Source: Methylovorus sp. MM2
GTDB taxonomy: Bacteria > Pseudomonadota > Gammaproteobacteria > Burkholderiales > Methylophilaceae
Direction of reading: 5' to 3'
DNA: 64,000 bases
NCBI RefSeq assembly: GCF_001648895.1
Contig: NZ_LXUF01000001.1
Span: 1,347,726 to 1,411,725, forward strand
The notes below the pieces were generated by a model. That model had not been told where the DNA came from, ran no database searches, and saw nothing but the letters and a program-made list of their open reading frames with translations. This document shows positions 1 through 10,197 of this stretch, one piece after another (within the stretch, counting starts at the first letter, position 1; each line of letters opens with the position of its first letter). A program made the position numbers and the translations under genes.

Positions 1-1662
1 GTCTTTCTCATCATAAAAATCCGGCATGGCATTTTGCAGAAGCGTCAGTATCTTCTCGCAACGCGCTGTCCAGTCTTCACTCTGAAAGATGAGGATAAAG
101 TCATCACCGCCGATGTGGCCGACAAAATCAAACTCGCTTGCTACTTCATCACTCAATAACTTGCCTGTGAACTGAATGAGCTCGTCACCGCGCCTGAATC
201 CATAGGCATCATTAAACGGCTTGAACGTATCTAGATCGCAATAACATGCATAAAAAGTGACTTTAGACTCGAGCAAGCGATCTATATGTTCACTGATAGG
301 CACATTACCGGGCAACATGGTTAATGGGTTGGCATAACGTGCCGCATTGATCTGCATCTGCGTGATTTCTCGTAACAGATCATGCCCGCTCCCCATGCCA
401 AGATATTGCCCAGCATCCGTGATGATAAATCCATTAGAAAGGTGATGTGGCTCCATATTCGTAATCAAATCGCTTAACGCTTGAAGGCTCATGGTTTTCT
501 CTACCACCAGCGGTTTGTTATCCATAAAGGTAAAACAAGGCCGCTTGCCATACAGTTCCCTCGTGTATGGTCTGGCAAAGTGATCAATAACATCATAACG
601 GCTGATTAGCCCCACTGGTCGACCTTGGTTAACTACCGGCAGCGCATACAGCCCCGGCATCTCTTTGAATCGGGCATAGACATCATCATTGATAGTTTGA
701 GGCGTCAGTGGCTGAACATACTTGATCAAGGTACTGACATTGCCTCTTTTTTGCAGGGATATCGTACGTCCCGAATAAACGCGCACAGTGTTACGGTTAA
801 GCTCCTGACTCAATTCGTGAGAAAGCGCTTGGATGGGTGATGGTAGCGGATAGCCAAGAAAATAGCCCTGCCCATAGCCTATCTTCAGATCTTTAACCAC
901 AAGCAGCTCAGCCTGTGTTTCTATTCCTTCCGCAATGACTTTTGTACCAGAGCTTTGGGCGATGTGCTGAATCGAACGCACAAACTCGAATTTAACCTGA
1001 TCGTTATTGATACCTCGAATGAAATGTTTATCAATCTTGACATAATCAGGCTGCACCTCTGACCAAAGTCTTAAGCTGGAAAAACCTTCACCGAGGTCAT
1101 CCATTGCGATTTCGAAACCCATATTGCGGTAATGCTCAGTCGCACGCCGCAGCATGTCGTAATCAAATGTCGGCGTATTTTCAGTGAGCTCGATAATCAC
1201 ATTATGAGGGTCAAGGCCAAGTTTATGTATATAGGCTAAGGTGGCCCCCTTAGTAGCATTCAATTGCATTAATGAAGCTGGGCTTATATTCAGGAAAAGC
1301 TTGCCTTCATTAGCTGAGCTGGCAAAAGACTCAAGCACAACCTGTCGGCTAAGGTGTTCGATCTCGAATACGAGGTCATTATGCTCGGCCTCCTCAAACA
1401 ATTTAAGCGGAGAATGCAGTGGCGTATCAACAGGCCCGCGAATGAGGCCTTCATGCCCATGTATTCTAGCTTGATCTAAATCAATAATCGGCTGGAATAA
1501 TGCCGTCAGATGGCGCGATTTGAGTATGGACTGCAATTGCGCTGAATAAGCATTTTGCTTATCCGCTTGAGCAATATCCAGAGGGAGCTTCATAATGGCT
1601 CCCCAATCACCAAGATATTGGTTTGCATGCCTTAGAGTCGTTTCTGGGTAAGCTAGATTCAT
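1..1662 (-). CDS. EAL-CBS-GGDEF c-di-GMP signalling protein (3' end cut by window)
   Basis: The translation from the ATG at 1662 shows a complete EAL phosphodiesterase-type domain (about residues 50-270). The signature glutamate lies in EGLIRG rather than EAL, followed by ELTE, DDLGEGFSS, PDYVKID and EGIET. A CBS pair follows (about 290-420), then a GGDEF domain whose active-site loop reads GGDDF (about residues 521-525). The frame is open to base 1, so the last part of the cyclase domain lies outside the window. The family makes or degrades cyclic di-GMP in the cytoplasm, and CBS domains usually bind adenylates. The EAL catalytic set looks intact. GGDDF is a degenerate loop, so cyclase activity is doubtful. 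The gene starts 59 bases after the ROK kinase gene on the same strand and may share its transcript. Confidence 0.88.
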   Translation of the reverse strand, partial: MNLAYPETTLRHANQYLGDWGAIMKLPLDIAQADKQNAYSAQLQSILKSRHLTALFQPIIDLDQARIHGHEGLIRGPVDTPLHSPLKLFEEAEHNDLVFEIEHLSRQVVLESFASSANEGKLFLNISPASLMQLNATKGATLAYIHKLGLDPHNVIIELTENTPTFDYDMLRRATEHYRNMGFEIAMDDLGEGFSSLRLWSEVQPDYVKIDKHFIRGINNDQVKFEFVRSIQHIAQSSGTKVIAEGIETQAELLVVKDLKIGYGQGYFLGYPLPSPIQALSHELSQELNRNTVRVYSGRTISLQKRGNVSTLIKYVQPLTPQTINDDVYARFKEMPGLYALPVVNQGRPVGLISRYDVIDHFARPYTRELYGKRPCFTFMDNKPLVVEKTMSLQALSDLITNMEPHHLSNGFIITDAGQYLGMGSGHDLLREITQMQINAARYANPLTMLPGNVPISEHIDRLLESKVTFYACYCDLDTFKPFNDAYGFRRGDELIQFTGKLLSDEVASEFDFVGHIGGDDFILIFQSEDWTARCEKILTLLQNAMPDFYDEKD

Positions 1663-1721
1663 GGTCGGGTCTCTCCTAAGCTGCAACCCTACGCACGCTT
1701 TATGACAGGAGTATTGCAAAA

Positions 1722-2642
1722 CTATTGCTCGAGACGATGGCCCGCTAGCAATGCTGCGCCGATAATACCTGCCTGATCGCCACTACTAGATATCCCGACA
1801 TTCACGCGCCCACGCAATACAGGAATCAAATCAGCATTTAAACGTTGATAGAATAATTTTTCCATCAGTGACCATGCTAGGCTTAATCCACCACCGATGA
1901 CGATATCAGTCACATCAACGGTCTTGAGCACATGAGCCAATACCTGTGCCAGATAAACTCCCGCAAGCTCGAAAGCCTCGATTGCTTTACTATCCCCTGC
2001 TTGAGCAAGCGATGCCACTTTGTCCGCATCAAGTGATATCCCACTCAATAGATGATAGCTATTGCTAAGACCGGTCGCCGAGGCATATTGCTCTAAGCAT
2101 CCATGATTGCCGCAACCACATAGCCTGCCATTGGGTTCAACAATGATATGCCCTACTTCCATAGCAAACCCATCCTGCCCTGCAAAAGGCTGGTCCGCAT
2201 AGATAAGCCCACCACCAACCCCTGTGCCCAAACCAATATATATCAGATTATGTGAAATATTATTGAGCTTATATTCCCCAAATGCAGCGGCCAGCGCATC
2301 ATTTTCGACCAAAACAGGCATTTGAATAAGTTTAGACAGGTCTCCCGCTAGGTCTACATTTAACAGCCCCGGTAAGTTGGGCGATTGCATTACGCAGCCT
2401 GTTTGTGGATCGATAAAACCGGGAAAACCAATGCCCACTGCTTGAATATTGGGATAAATAGTTAAGACGCTATCAATCGCATCACTGGTGATGTTGAGAA
2501 TATGCTGCCATGCGATATCGGCAGGATTATTTTTGCATAGCGTCGAAAAATCCGCAGCGATGCGTTTTTCATGAATCAGTTTTACGCCATCAATCACGCC
2601 GATGCGCAGATTCGTGCCACCAATATCTATACCGATTAGCAT
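1722..2642 (-). CDS. ROK-family sugar kinase (glucokinase/fructokinase type)
   Basis: Cytoplasmic ATP-dependent hexose kinase of the ROK family. The N-terminal phosphate loop is IDIGGTNLR (5-13), the catalytic aspartate is in ENDA (Asp115), EVGH is at 162-165, and the ROK zinc site is the cysteine cluster CGCGNHGC (Cys175, 177, 182). The length (306 aa) is normal for the family. It follows two GH57 glucan enzymes and glgC on the same strand, with pgi nearby. This suggests it phosphorylates glucose released from glycogen so that Pgi can use it, but sequence alone does not separate glucose from fructose as substrate. No clear ribosome binding site precedes the ATG. Confidence 0.85.
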   Translation of the reverse strand: MLIGIDIGGTNLRIGVIDGVKLIHEKRIAADFSTLCKNNPADIAWQHILNITSDAIDSVLTIYPNIQAVGIGFPGFIDPQTGCVMQSPNLPGLLNVDLAGDLSKLIQMPVLVENDALAAAFGEYKLNNISHNLIYIGLGTGVGGGLIYADQPFAGQDGFAMEVGHIIVEPNGRLCGCGNHGCLEQYASATGLSNSYHLLSGISLDADKVASLAQAGDSKAIEAFELAGVYLAQVLAHVLKTVDVTDIVIGGGLSLAWSLMEKLFYQRLNADLIPVLRGRVNVGISSSGDQAGIIGAALLAGHRLEQ

Positions 2643-2691
2643 GGTTAATTTATTAATGTTTTAAATGAATTAAGTGATATAAATAATTGAT

Positions 2692-4719
2692 TTATATAAC
2701 TTCAAATTTAATGATGACATCATTCTTTATCTGTGAAGAATCCCATTCAAGCGTCAATGTCACGGCTTGCATGATTTTTTCAAATCCAGCCTCCGACTGC
2801 GAGACACTAAAGTGCGGATAACTATTTAGCACACAAGGTTCACTGACATAAAGATGTGCTGCGCCTCCGAGCACCTCATCTTCGAGCGCAATATGGTCAA
2901 TGTTTTCAAAATAATATACTTGCCCGAAACCACCGGGGATATAGTCGCCAATACGGAATCGCCCGGCAGGGCCATCACAACTAGGCATGGCGATATTGAG
3001 TTCGACTTTGAATTTTCCCTCAGGCGGTTTATTGAAATGATATTTTGCAATGAGCGTATTGCCTTGCAGAGAAAACTTCTTGTGCACATCGCCACCACTC
3101 AAGGCAGCGACAAACTCCAAAGCATTCTTGGCGGTAGTGTTCGGGCGACGGTATTTGAGCTTTTTACTCGATCCATCTTCACTTAGCCAAAAATCACAAA
3201 ACATCGCTTTACGATAAGCATCTACGGCCATATCGGCTTCTGTGATCTCGTGCTTAAAGGTAACGCGCTCATGCGGGTTAGCAATCCCCTCCCCCGAGTG
3301 TGTATGATCGGGCTGCGCATGCACCTTACGGTGATAATGCTCAGCTTGACGGGTCAATGTATCGCCAAAATTATGGGCTAGCTTATAAGAATCAAGCTCG
3401 CAGATCGCTGCCGAGCCATCCGCTCTGATGACTGCCTGCAACTCACCGTTTTGCAGGAAGGCTTCGTCAAAGCCATCCATATCCACATCAACCAGAAACT
3501 TTGCTGGCCTTTCGCTTGATTGATCGATCAACCCTTCCAGCTTGATCATGGCATTATAAATTGCACGCCTAAGATGGGGCAAATAGAGCCCGCCAAACAA
3601 GCCATGCCAATACGCATCGTTAGCCTGTGCTTCATAAAGCGCATTTTGCATGTCTGCAGTTTTTTTATTATCAGGCAAGGCATGATAACGACTGGACAGT
3701 GCCAACATCCGTTTGTGCATCCAGTTAGATTCTGGGTAACGCATAAAGAAATTACGCCATATGCCACCGCGTATGTAGGGCTTTGTGACTTCATAGCGGT
3801 CATTGTATTTTTCCTGCCCAACCAAATCAGCATAGTGGTGCGCTGCGGGTACAGGCAAAGTCCATTCATTCATCTCAATATAAGATGCTGTTGGCAGGTA
3901 AACCACGCCACGTGTCTTTGCCATGACGTGGTAATCGCTATAACGCATAGGCTTGATAATGGAGGAGTTAAGCACGCCTTCGATAAAATCTTTAAGCCAG
4001 CCGCGCTCATACACCCAGTTATAGGTTTCAGGCCATATGCCAAATTTCTCAATATCATCGAAATAAATAGCGGCAGCCTGCTTGCTGTCATCAGCCAGAC
4101 TTTCAAGATAGCCTACAACTTCATGCGCGGGCGAGAATGGCAACCTATAGCGCAAAGCCTCGGAGATTGGAAATAGGTCGATCTGACGCCCATCTTCTTC
4201 AGTTGAATAATATCCATCAAGCACGCTGCTATCTTTACCTGTGCACATGAAGTGATAGTCATCGACCGTGACATATTGAATGCCGGCATCAGCAAGCGCA
4301 GGCACGACAGTAGATTCCCACACACGCTCGGTAAGCCATGCGCCATGAGGTGTTTCGTGCAGGTGTTTTTTTAAATATTGCGATAACTTGGCAATTTGCC
4401 CAACCCTGTCACGCGTGGGAATCGATGCAAGAACAGGCTCCGTATAACCTGCCCCAAATAACTCAGCCTGTCCTCTCGCCACCATTTCTTTAAGCAAGGC
4501 CATATCCTCTGGATATTTCCGCAACATGTAATCAAGCAACCATCCACTGAGATGAATGGCAAACTTGAAGGCTGGATATTCATACAGCACCCGAAGAAAA
4601 GGCCCGTAACATTTTTCATGCGCGTCATCCAGCACGCTTTCAAAGTTACCTACAGGCTGGTGTGCGTGCACGCCAAGCAACAAAGCAACGGTTTTAGCCA
4701 ATATTCTGCTCCCTGTCAT
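2692..4719 (-). CDS. GH57 4-alpha-glucanotransferase / alpha-amylase with DUF1925-DUF1926-like C-terminus
   Basis: A retaining glycoside hydrolase of family 57. Conserved regions appear in order: HQPVGNF (20-26), GAGYTEPVL (89-97), WLTERVWES with the presumed nucleophile Glu131, and FDDIEKFG with the presumed acid/base at Asp221. The C-terminal 370 residues match the arrangement of the Thermococcus-type 4-alpha-glucanotransferase, a beta-rich domain with HS-G and GGFGQVYY segments. Its likely role is to trim or disproportionate alpha-1,4-glucan in the cytoplasm; no signal peptide is seen. It lies 18 bases after the other GH57 gene and precedes the ROK kinase, so the set looks like one glycogen operon. 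Whether hydrolysis or transfer dominates cannot be read from sequence. Confidence 0.86.
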   Translation of the reverse strand: MTGSRILAKTVALLLGVHAHQPVGNFESVLDDAHEKCYGPFLRVLYEYPAFKFAIHLSGWLLDYMLRKYPEDMALLKEMVARGQAELFGAGYTEPVLASIPTRDRVGQIAKLSQYLKKHLHETPHGAWLTERVWESTVVPALADAGIQYVTVDDYHFMCTGKDSSVLDGYYSTEEDGRQIDLFPISEALRYRLPFSPAHEVVGYLESLADDSKQAAAIYFDDIEKFGIWPETYNWVYERGWLKDFIEGVLNSSIIKPMRYSDYHVMAKTRGVVYLPTASYIEMNEWTLPVPAAHHYADLVGQEKYNDRYEVTKPYIRGGIWRNFFMRYPESNWMHKRMLALSSRYHALPDNKKTADMQNALYEAQANDAYWHGLFGGLYLPHLRRAIYNAMIKLEGLIDQSSERPAKFLVDVDMDGFDEAFLQNGELQAVIRADGSAAICELDSYKLAHNFGDTLTRQAEHYHRKVHAQPDHTHSGEGIANPHERVTFKHEITEADMAVDAYRKAMFCDFWLSEDGSSKKLKYRRPNTTAKNALEFVAALSGGDVHKKFSLQGNTLIAKYHFNKPPEGKFKVELNIAMPSCDGPAGRFRIGDYIPGGFGQVYYFENIDHIALEDEVLGGAAHLYVSEPCVLNSYPHFSVSQSEAGFEKIMQAVTLTLEWDSSQIKNDVIIKFEVI

Positions 4720-4737
4720 ACGATTTGTAAGTCACGA

Positions 4738-6468
4738 TCATGTTTCCTGTCCACGGCGCATGGTGCCGCCAACGGCTGGACTACCTCTGCCAACACTGAT
4801 AGGCAACGCCAATACGTTGGGTACTGGTTGTTTCAGCAGATGGTATAAATTAGTCAGGTTTCGTCGATAAAGCTGGTCAAAACTCTCCACGCTTTGAGAT
4901 GAGTTGTAATCACCAAACCACCAGAACCAGTCAGACCCTTCGCAAATCGCCAATTGATGCTCGCATGCGGCAGTTTCTTTAGCGGTTAACATGCCAGATT
5001 GCATCACTTGGTCATAGACTTTCTTTACATCGCAGAGCAAGTCCCAGCCTAGGTTCTTTTCACTGGAGCCTATCCACGTACTGAAGCTGCCGTATACCCA
5101 ACTACCTGTGGCAATAGCTGATAATGTATTCACTGCTATTGGCTCATCCGCATTAGTATGTTTTTCGATAATATCGCTGAACGTGACCATCTCGATATCA
5201 GGATGCTCGACTAGCGCGGCATACAGCTCGCTAAGAAAGTAATATCCATTGTATGGGTAATACTCCCATGCATTCTCACCATCGAGAATCACACTGACGA
5301 CAGGGTGATTCTCGCTTTGATTGCTCTGGTGAATATGCTCAAGAGACTGGATGAAATCGGCTACGGCAGCACTGGCATGGAGCTTTGAATATTCAAAACC
5401 GATCTTGTCAGATAGTTGATCATCACGAAAGAAGCAGAATATCTCTTGCCGTCCATTGCTTAACAGGTAAGGCTGGTACAGATACTCATTACGGGCTGGC
5501 AACTCAGAGATATCAGAAGACTTATACAAGCTATTTGCCAGCACGCCTTCACCAGTCGCTGCCCATTGCACGCCATGCTCAGCCATCAATAACAGAGCAG
5601 ATTGTGAAACACCGCCTTCAGCTGGCCACATACCGACAGGCAGTTCGCCGAACCTTTTCTTGTGCGAGGCTTGCGCCTCTTCTATATGTGCTCGCGCTCT
5701 TGTCTTGCCGCCAGGGTATTGCGCGCATTTTGGCAAAGGCGCATAAGGCATGGCATCACGCGTGGATTTAAAATCTAACAGCAAAGGCAATATGGGATGG
5801 TAATGCGGGGTGGTCGATAACTCGATTTGGCCATCCTGCATCATTTTTTTATAGCGGGGAATCAAGTCTTTGATGAGGTCGCCGATCAAACTGAATAGCG
5901 CTACTCTATCCTCGACATTGAACTGATGCCCTTTCTCCATTAACCGCTGTATTAATGGATTGCTACGTCGGATGCTTTCTCCGGTCCATGCCAAGTGGTA
6001 CCAGACCAAAAGATCTGCCATATACTGCCCGGAGAGATAACTAAACAGCGCTTCACCTTTGACTTCCAGCGCTTGGAATATACTAAATAGGCATTGATAA
6101 TGGGCGAATGGTGCCAGCATCTTTTCATGATGATTCTTGAAACAACTTTCCAGAATCAGTTTGCGATGCTCAAGTGATACGTGGTCGAGGTCGGGTTCTG
6201 CCAATAGCGCAAGTAATGGATCACGGATATTTTGACTGGCAAACTGCTCACAATAATCTTCTAGCTGGTCAAGCAGCACCGGCACAAAATTGAAAGTAAC
6301 GTGCGCATCTGGGTTGGATTCCAGATGATAAGCCATGTCTGTGTAGTCTTTGATGGCGTGCAGATACGTCCAAGGCAAGACATATTCGCTCGTGAGGGTG
6401 TCACGGTAATCTGGCTGATGCATATGCCAGTAAAGATTGAAGTAAAGCGTTGGGCGTACCGATGTCAT
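4738..6468 (-). CDS. GH57 alpha-amylase-like glycoside hydrolase
   Basis: A second, distinct GH57 enzyme (576 aa, COG1449-like). It has WHMHQPDYRD near the N-terminus (14-23), GMWPAEGG carrying the presumed nucleophile Glu284, and ILDGENAWEYY with the presumed acid/base Asp396, followed by NGYYFLSELYAAL. No export signal is visible, so it should act on intracellular alpha-glucan. The ATG is preceded by an AGAGG ribosome binding site. It sits between glgC and the first GH57 gene, same strand, in a probable four-gene glycogen operon. Two unlike GH57 enzymes side by side suggest a division of labour between endo-cleavage and glucanotransfer; this is inference. Confidence 0.86.
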   Translation of the reverse strand: MTSVRPTLYFNLYWHMHQPDYRDTLTSEYVLPWTYLHAIKDYTDMAYHLESNPDAHVTFNFVPVLLDQLEDYCEQFASQNIRDPLLALLAEPDLDHVSLEHRKLILESCFKNHHEKMLAPFAHYQCLFSIFQALEVKGEALFSYLSGQYMADLLVWYHLAWTGESIRRSNPLIQRLMEKGHQFNVEDRVALFSLIGDLIKDLIPRYKKMMQDGQIELSTTPHYHPILPLLLDFKSTRDAMPYAPLPKCAQYPGGKTRARAHIEEAQASHKKRFGELPVGMWPAEGGVSQSALLLMAEHGVQWAATGEGVLANSLYKSSDISELPARNEYLYQPYLLSNGRQEIFCFFRDDQLSDKIGFEYSKLHASAAVADFIQSLEHIHQSNQSENHPVVSVILDGENAWEYYPYNGYYFLSELYAALVEHPDIEMVTFSDIIEKHTNADEPIAVNTLSAIATGSWVYGSFSTWIGSSEKNLGWDLLCDVKKVYDQVMQSGMLTAKETAACEHQLAICEGSDWFWWFGDYNSSQSVESFDQLYRRNLTNLYHLLKQPVPNVLALPISVGRGSPAVGGTMRRGQET

Positions 6469-6549
6469 GTATCAACCTCTAAAAAACCAATCCAGCCAAT
6501 TAGCCAGAGTCGATGTATGAATGACCTACGTATCAGCCAATTAATTCAA

Positions 6550-7830
6550 TTAACGTGCCTGATGTAAAGATTGCCCCAACATATCGGGTGTTACCAGCGT
6601 AATGCCTGTATCAGTCACATAAAACCGTTTCTTATCCTGCTCAATATCCACGCCGATTTCCATGCCATCAGGGATTCGCGTGCCTTTATCTATGACAACC
6701 CTGTTCAATGTCACATAACGACCGATATCGACCTTAGGCAAAAGTACAGCGCCTTCAATCGTGCTATAACTATTGATTCGCACATCTGAAAAAAGCACTG
6801 AATTACTTATTTTTGCACCACTTATGATGCATCCGCCCGATACTAAAGAATCTGTCGCCCTGCCGCATCGCTCTTCATTATCAAAAACAAACTTCGCTGG
6901 AGGAAGCTGCTCTTGGTATGTCCAGATCGGCCACTGACTATCATAGAGATTCAGCTCGGGAACCACTTTTGTAAGCTCCATGTTCGCTTCCCAATAAGCA
7001 TCAACCGTACCAACATCCCGCCAATAGTAATTGCCATTCGACGCCCCGACGCAACTCTCGGTAAAGCGATGGGCATAGACCCTATATTTTTTGATCATGT
7101 AAGGGATGATGTCACGACCAAAATCATGGGCCGAGCGTGGTGCATCGGCATCACGTATTAACTGCTCGTACAGAAAAGATGCATTGAATACATAGATGCC
7201 CATGCTTGCAAATGCCTGATCAGGATTACCCGGGATAGGATCAGGGCTCTCAGGCTTTTCCTTAAAATCAACGATTCTGTCCTGCTCATCCACACGGACC
7301 ACACCAAATTCTTTGGCTTCATTGAGAGGCACATTGACGCAGGCAATCGTCATATCCGCGTTGTTACGCACATGTGCTGCCAGCATCTGGCCATAATCCA
7401 TCTTGTAGATATGATCACCCGCTAATACCAATACGAATGCCGCATTGGTCTGGCGCAAGATATCCAGATTCTGAAAGACAGCATCAGCAGTACCTTTGTA
7501 CCACTCTTCTTGAAGGCGCTGTTGCGCAGGTAATATTTCAACGAACTCATTGAATTCGCCGCGCAGAAATCCCCATCCACGATGGATGTGCTGCATCAGG
7601 CTATGAGATTTATACTGTGTAATTACGCCAATACGACGAACACCGGAATTCATACAATTGGACAGCGGGAAATCGATGATTCTGAATTTTCCACCAAAAG
7701 GAACAGCAGGTTTCGCACGCCAATTGGTGAGGTCTTTTAGGCGGCTGCCCTTGCCTCCTGCAAGAATCAGGGCTACTGTGTTTTTAGTGAGCGTGCTGAT
7801 AAAACGAGATGAAGATAAATCCTGCTGCAT
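6550..7830 (-). CDS. glgC: glucose-1-phosphate adenylyltransferase
   Basis: ADP-glucose pyrophosphorylase: ATP plus glucose-1-phosphate gives ADP-glucose, the committed step of bacterial glycogen synthesis. The nucleotide-binding loop [11 protein letters not shown] is near residue 25, with [17 protein letters not shown] just after it. The sugar-phosphate region FKEKPE and the C-terminal left-handed beta-helix repeats are present. The frame can be extended to a TTG at 7854, but the ATG at 7830 has a strong AGAGGAG ribosome binding site eight to nine bases upstream. It gives 426 residues, close to the E. coli length of 431, so that start is used. First gene of the leftward glycogen block and divergent from glgB. 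No glycogen synthase gene (glgA) is in the window. Confidence 0.96.
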   Translation of the reverse strand: MQQDLSSSRFISTLTKNTVALILAGGKGSRLKDLTNWRAKPAVPFGGKFRIIDFPLSNCMNSGVRRIGVITQYKSHSLMQHIHRGWGFLRGEFNEFVEILPAQQRLQEEWYKGTADAVFQNLDILRQTNAAFVLVLAGDHIYKMDYGQMLAAHVRNNADMTIACVNVPLNEAKEFGVVRVDEQDRIVDFKEKPESPDPIPGNPDQAFASMGIYVFNASFLYEQLIRDADAPRSAHDFGRDIIPYMIKKYRVYAHRFTESCVGASNGNYYWRDVGTVDAYWEANMELTKVVPELNLYDSQWPIWTYQEQLPPAKFVFDNEERCGRATDSLVSGGCIISGAKISNSVLFSDVRINSYSTIEGAVLLPKVDIGRYVTLNRVVIDKGTRIPDGMEIGVDIEQDKKRFYVTDTGITLVTPDMLGQSLHQAR

Positions 7831-7977
7831 TTTTTCCGCTCCTCTGTTGTCCAACCTAGCTTCTAGGAGCTATTTGGCAATGCGATATCACGCTTGAAAT
7901 CATTATAGACACGATACTTCTAGCTAATCTAGTAGAATCACCCTTAATTGTAAAAAAATATTACAGAAACGGCCATA
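7831..7977. promoter_or_regulatory. divergent glgC/glgB promoter region
   Basis: This short region must drive glgC leftward and glgB rightward. A perfect -10 hexamer TATAAT for the leftward direction is present on the minus strand at 7902-7907, but no good -35 lies at 16-18 bases. An inverted repeat TTCTA-N10-TAGAA (7918-7937), with CTAG repeated inside it, lies just upstream of that -10 and could be an operator. No -10 of similar quality was found for glgB. Confidence 0.4.
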
Positions 7978-10152
7978 TTGACAAACCTTCAACAAAACTT
8001 GGATATGATTAAAATTCTTGGTGCAAAACATCATGACCCATTTTCATATCTGGGCTTGCATCAGAAGGCTGATGGCCACATATTCCGAGCTTTTTTACCC
8101 CATGCATCCCGTATATGGCTCAAAACATCGCAAGCGTGGGAACTGCTTCATCAAACACATGAACAAGGCCTGTATGAATGGGAAGGCCTTAATGCGCCAG
8201 AAACACCATGCCGATTAAAAATCGAGCAAGACACTTACATCTATGAGCAATACGATGCTTATTCGTTTCCTTCCATGCTGTTTGTTGATGACTTATATCT
8301 ATTCTCCGGCGGAAACCTTAAGCAAGCCCACAAGACCTTTGGCGCACACATGCTCAATTACAATGGCATTACTGGTGTCCGCTTCAGTGTATGGGCACCT
8401 AATGCAGAGCGAGTCAGTGTCGTTGGCAACTTCAATCAGTGGGATGGGCGTCTACATGTGATGCGCGCACATGGTTCAAGTGGCGTATGGGAGATATTCA
8501 TCCCGGAATTAAATGCAGGCGAACTCTATAAATTTGAGATTCGTAATCGCCATACAGGTCAGGTATTCATCAAAACCGACCCTTATGCTTTCAGTTACGA
8601 ACACTTGCCTGGCACTGCAGCCAAAATTACGCCACCCAACCAATATGATTGGCAAGATGCCGCATGGTTCAAAAAGCGTGAACATGCTGATTGGCTGCAT
8701 ACACCATTCAACTGTTATGAAGTGCATCTGGGCTCATGGCGTCGCAATGCAGATAACGGATTTCTTACTTATCGCGAGCTAGCCGATCAGTTGGTTAAGT
8801 ATGTAAAAGAGATGGGCTACACCCATATTGAGCTATTGCCTGTTTCGGAGCACCCGCTAAATGAATCTTGGGGATACCAGACAACAGGCTATTTTGCAGC
8901 GACCCATCGCTTCGGCACACCAGACGACCTACGCTACTTTGTAGACACATGTCACCAAGCTGATATTGGTGTCATCCTTGATTGGGTACCAGGCCATTTT
9001 CCCAAAGATGACTGGGCACTGGCAAGGTTTGATGGAACGCCTTTATACGAGCATGCAGATCCCCGCCGTGGTGAACATCAAGAATGGGGAACTTATATCT
9101 TCAATTACGGGCGCAATGAAGTCCGCAATTTTCTCGTAGCGAACGCCTATTTCTGGCTCTCAGAATTTCACATAGATGGACTGCGCGTAGATGCTGTTGC
9201 CTCCATGCTTTATCTTGATTACTCCCGCAAAGCCGGTGAGTGGCTGCCTAATCAATTCGGTGGCCGTGAAAATATAGAAGCTATCGAGTTTCTAAAGCAG
9301 CTCAACATCATGGTGCATCAGGATTTCCCCGGCGCACTGACTATTGCAGAAGAATCCACCGCATGGCCAATGGTATCAAGACCAGTAGATGCAGGCGGAC
9401 TAGGGTTCTCCATGAAATGGAATATGGGATGGATGAACGATACACTCTCGTACATAGCGCAAGACCCTATCCATCGACGTTACCAGCATGACAAACTCAC
9501 TTTCGGCCAGATCTATGCCTATTCCGAGAACTTTGTGCTGCCTTTCTCACATGATGAAGTCGTGCATGGCAAGTTTTCTTTACTAGGCAAAATGCCAGGT
9601 GATGCTTGGCAAAAGTTTGCCAATATCCGCCTATTGCTCACTTACCAAATGACAACGCCCGGCAAAAAACTTAATTTTATGGGTAACGAGTTTGCGCAAG
9701 GTAGAGAGTGGAATGAAGGCGCATCCCTAGATTGGCACCTGCTGGATATCCCATGGCACAGCGGTGTACAAAATATGATGCGCGATTTAAACCATTTGTA
9801 TCAGCGTGTGTCTGCATTACATGATCTCGATTTTGAGCAACAAGGCTTTGACTGGATAGATTGCCAGGATGCTGAACAGTCAATCATCAGTTATATTCGC
9901 CGCGCGCGCGATGGTCGCTTTATAATAGTGATTCTGAATTTTACGCCAGTCCCTAGACACCATTATCGCCTCGGGGTACCGACATCCGGCGACTATAAAG
10001 AGCTATTTAATAGCGATGCAGAATATTATGGCGGCAGCAATCAAGGAAACGGGGCCGGACTAAATAGCGAACCTACCCCTTGGATGGGCTATAATCAGTC
10101 AATCGCATTAAACGTACCACCATTAAGTGGTCTAATATTACAGCTTAAATAA
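7978..10152 (+). CDS. glgB: 1,4-alpha-glucan branching enzyme
   Basis: GH13 enzyme that forms alpha-1,6 branches in glycogen. It aligns along its whole length with E. coli GlgB. An N1 domain and a CBM48 module (about 125-225) precede the catalytic barrel, with nucleophile Asp405 in GLRVDAVAS, acid/base Glu458 in TIAEES, and FSHDEVVHG as the third catalytic segment. These residue numbers coincide with the E. coli enzyme when the TTG at 7978 is used as the start. An in-frame ATG lies nine codons later and has no better ribosome binding site. pgi follows after 45 bases, so the two are probably co-transcribed. Confidence 0.96.
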   Translation: MTNLQQNLDMIKILGAKHHDPFSYLGLHQKADGHIFRAFLPHASRIWLKTSQAWELLHQTHEQGLYEWEGLNAPETPCRLKIEQDTYIYEQYDAYSFPSMLFVDDLYLFSGGNLKQAHKTFGAHMLNYNGITGVRFSVWAPNAERVSVVGNFNQWDGRLHVMRAHGSSGVWEIFIPELNAGELYKFEIRNRHTGQVFIKTDPYAFSYEHLPGTAAKITPPNQYDWQDAAWFKKREHADWLHTPFNCYEVHLGSWRRNADNGFLTYRELADQLVKYVKEMGYTHIELLPVSEHPLNESWGYQTTGYFAATHRFGTPDDLRYFVDTCHQADIGVILDWVPGHFPKDDWALARFDGTPLYEHADPRRGEHQEWGTYIFNYGRNEVRNFLVANAYFWLSEFHIDGLRVDAVASMLYLDYSRKAGEWLPNQFGGRENIEAIEFLKQLNIMVHQDFPGALTIAEESTAWPMVSRPVDAGGLGFSMKWNMGWMNDTLSYIAQDPIHRRYQHDKLTFGQIYAYSENFVLPFSHDEVVHGKFSLLGKMPGDAWQKFANIRLLLTYQMTTPGKKLNFMGNEFAQGREWNEGASLDWHLLDIPWHSGVQNMMRDLNHLYQRVSALHDLDFEQQGFDWIDCQDAEQSIISYIRRARDGRFIIVILNFTPVPRHHYRLGVPTSGDYKELFNSDAEYYGGSNQGNGAGLNSEPTPWMGYNQSIALNVPPLSGLILQLK

Positions 10153-10197
10153 ATAATAATTTTTCAAAATAATCAACCTACTACACACTAAAAAAGC

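Noticed and set aside
3520-4176. 218-codon plus-strand frame opposite a GH57 gene
   Set aside because: Antisense to conserved GH57 catalytic motifs, with no protein family pattern of its own.
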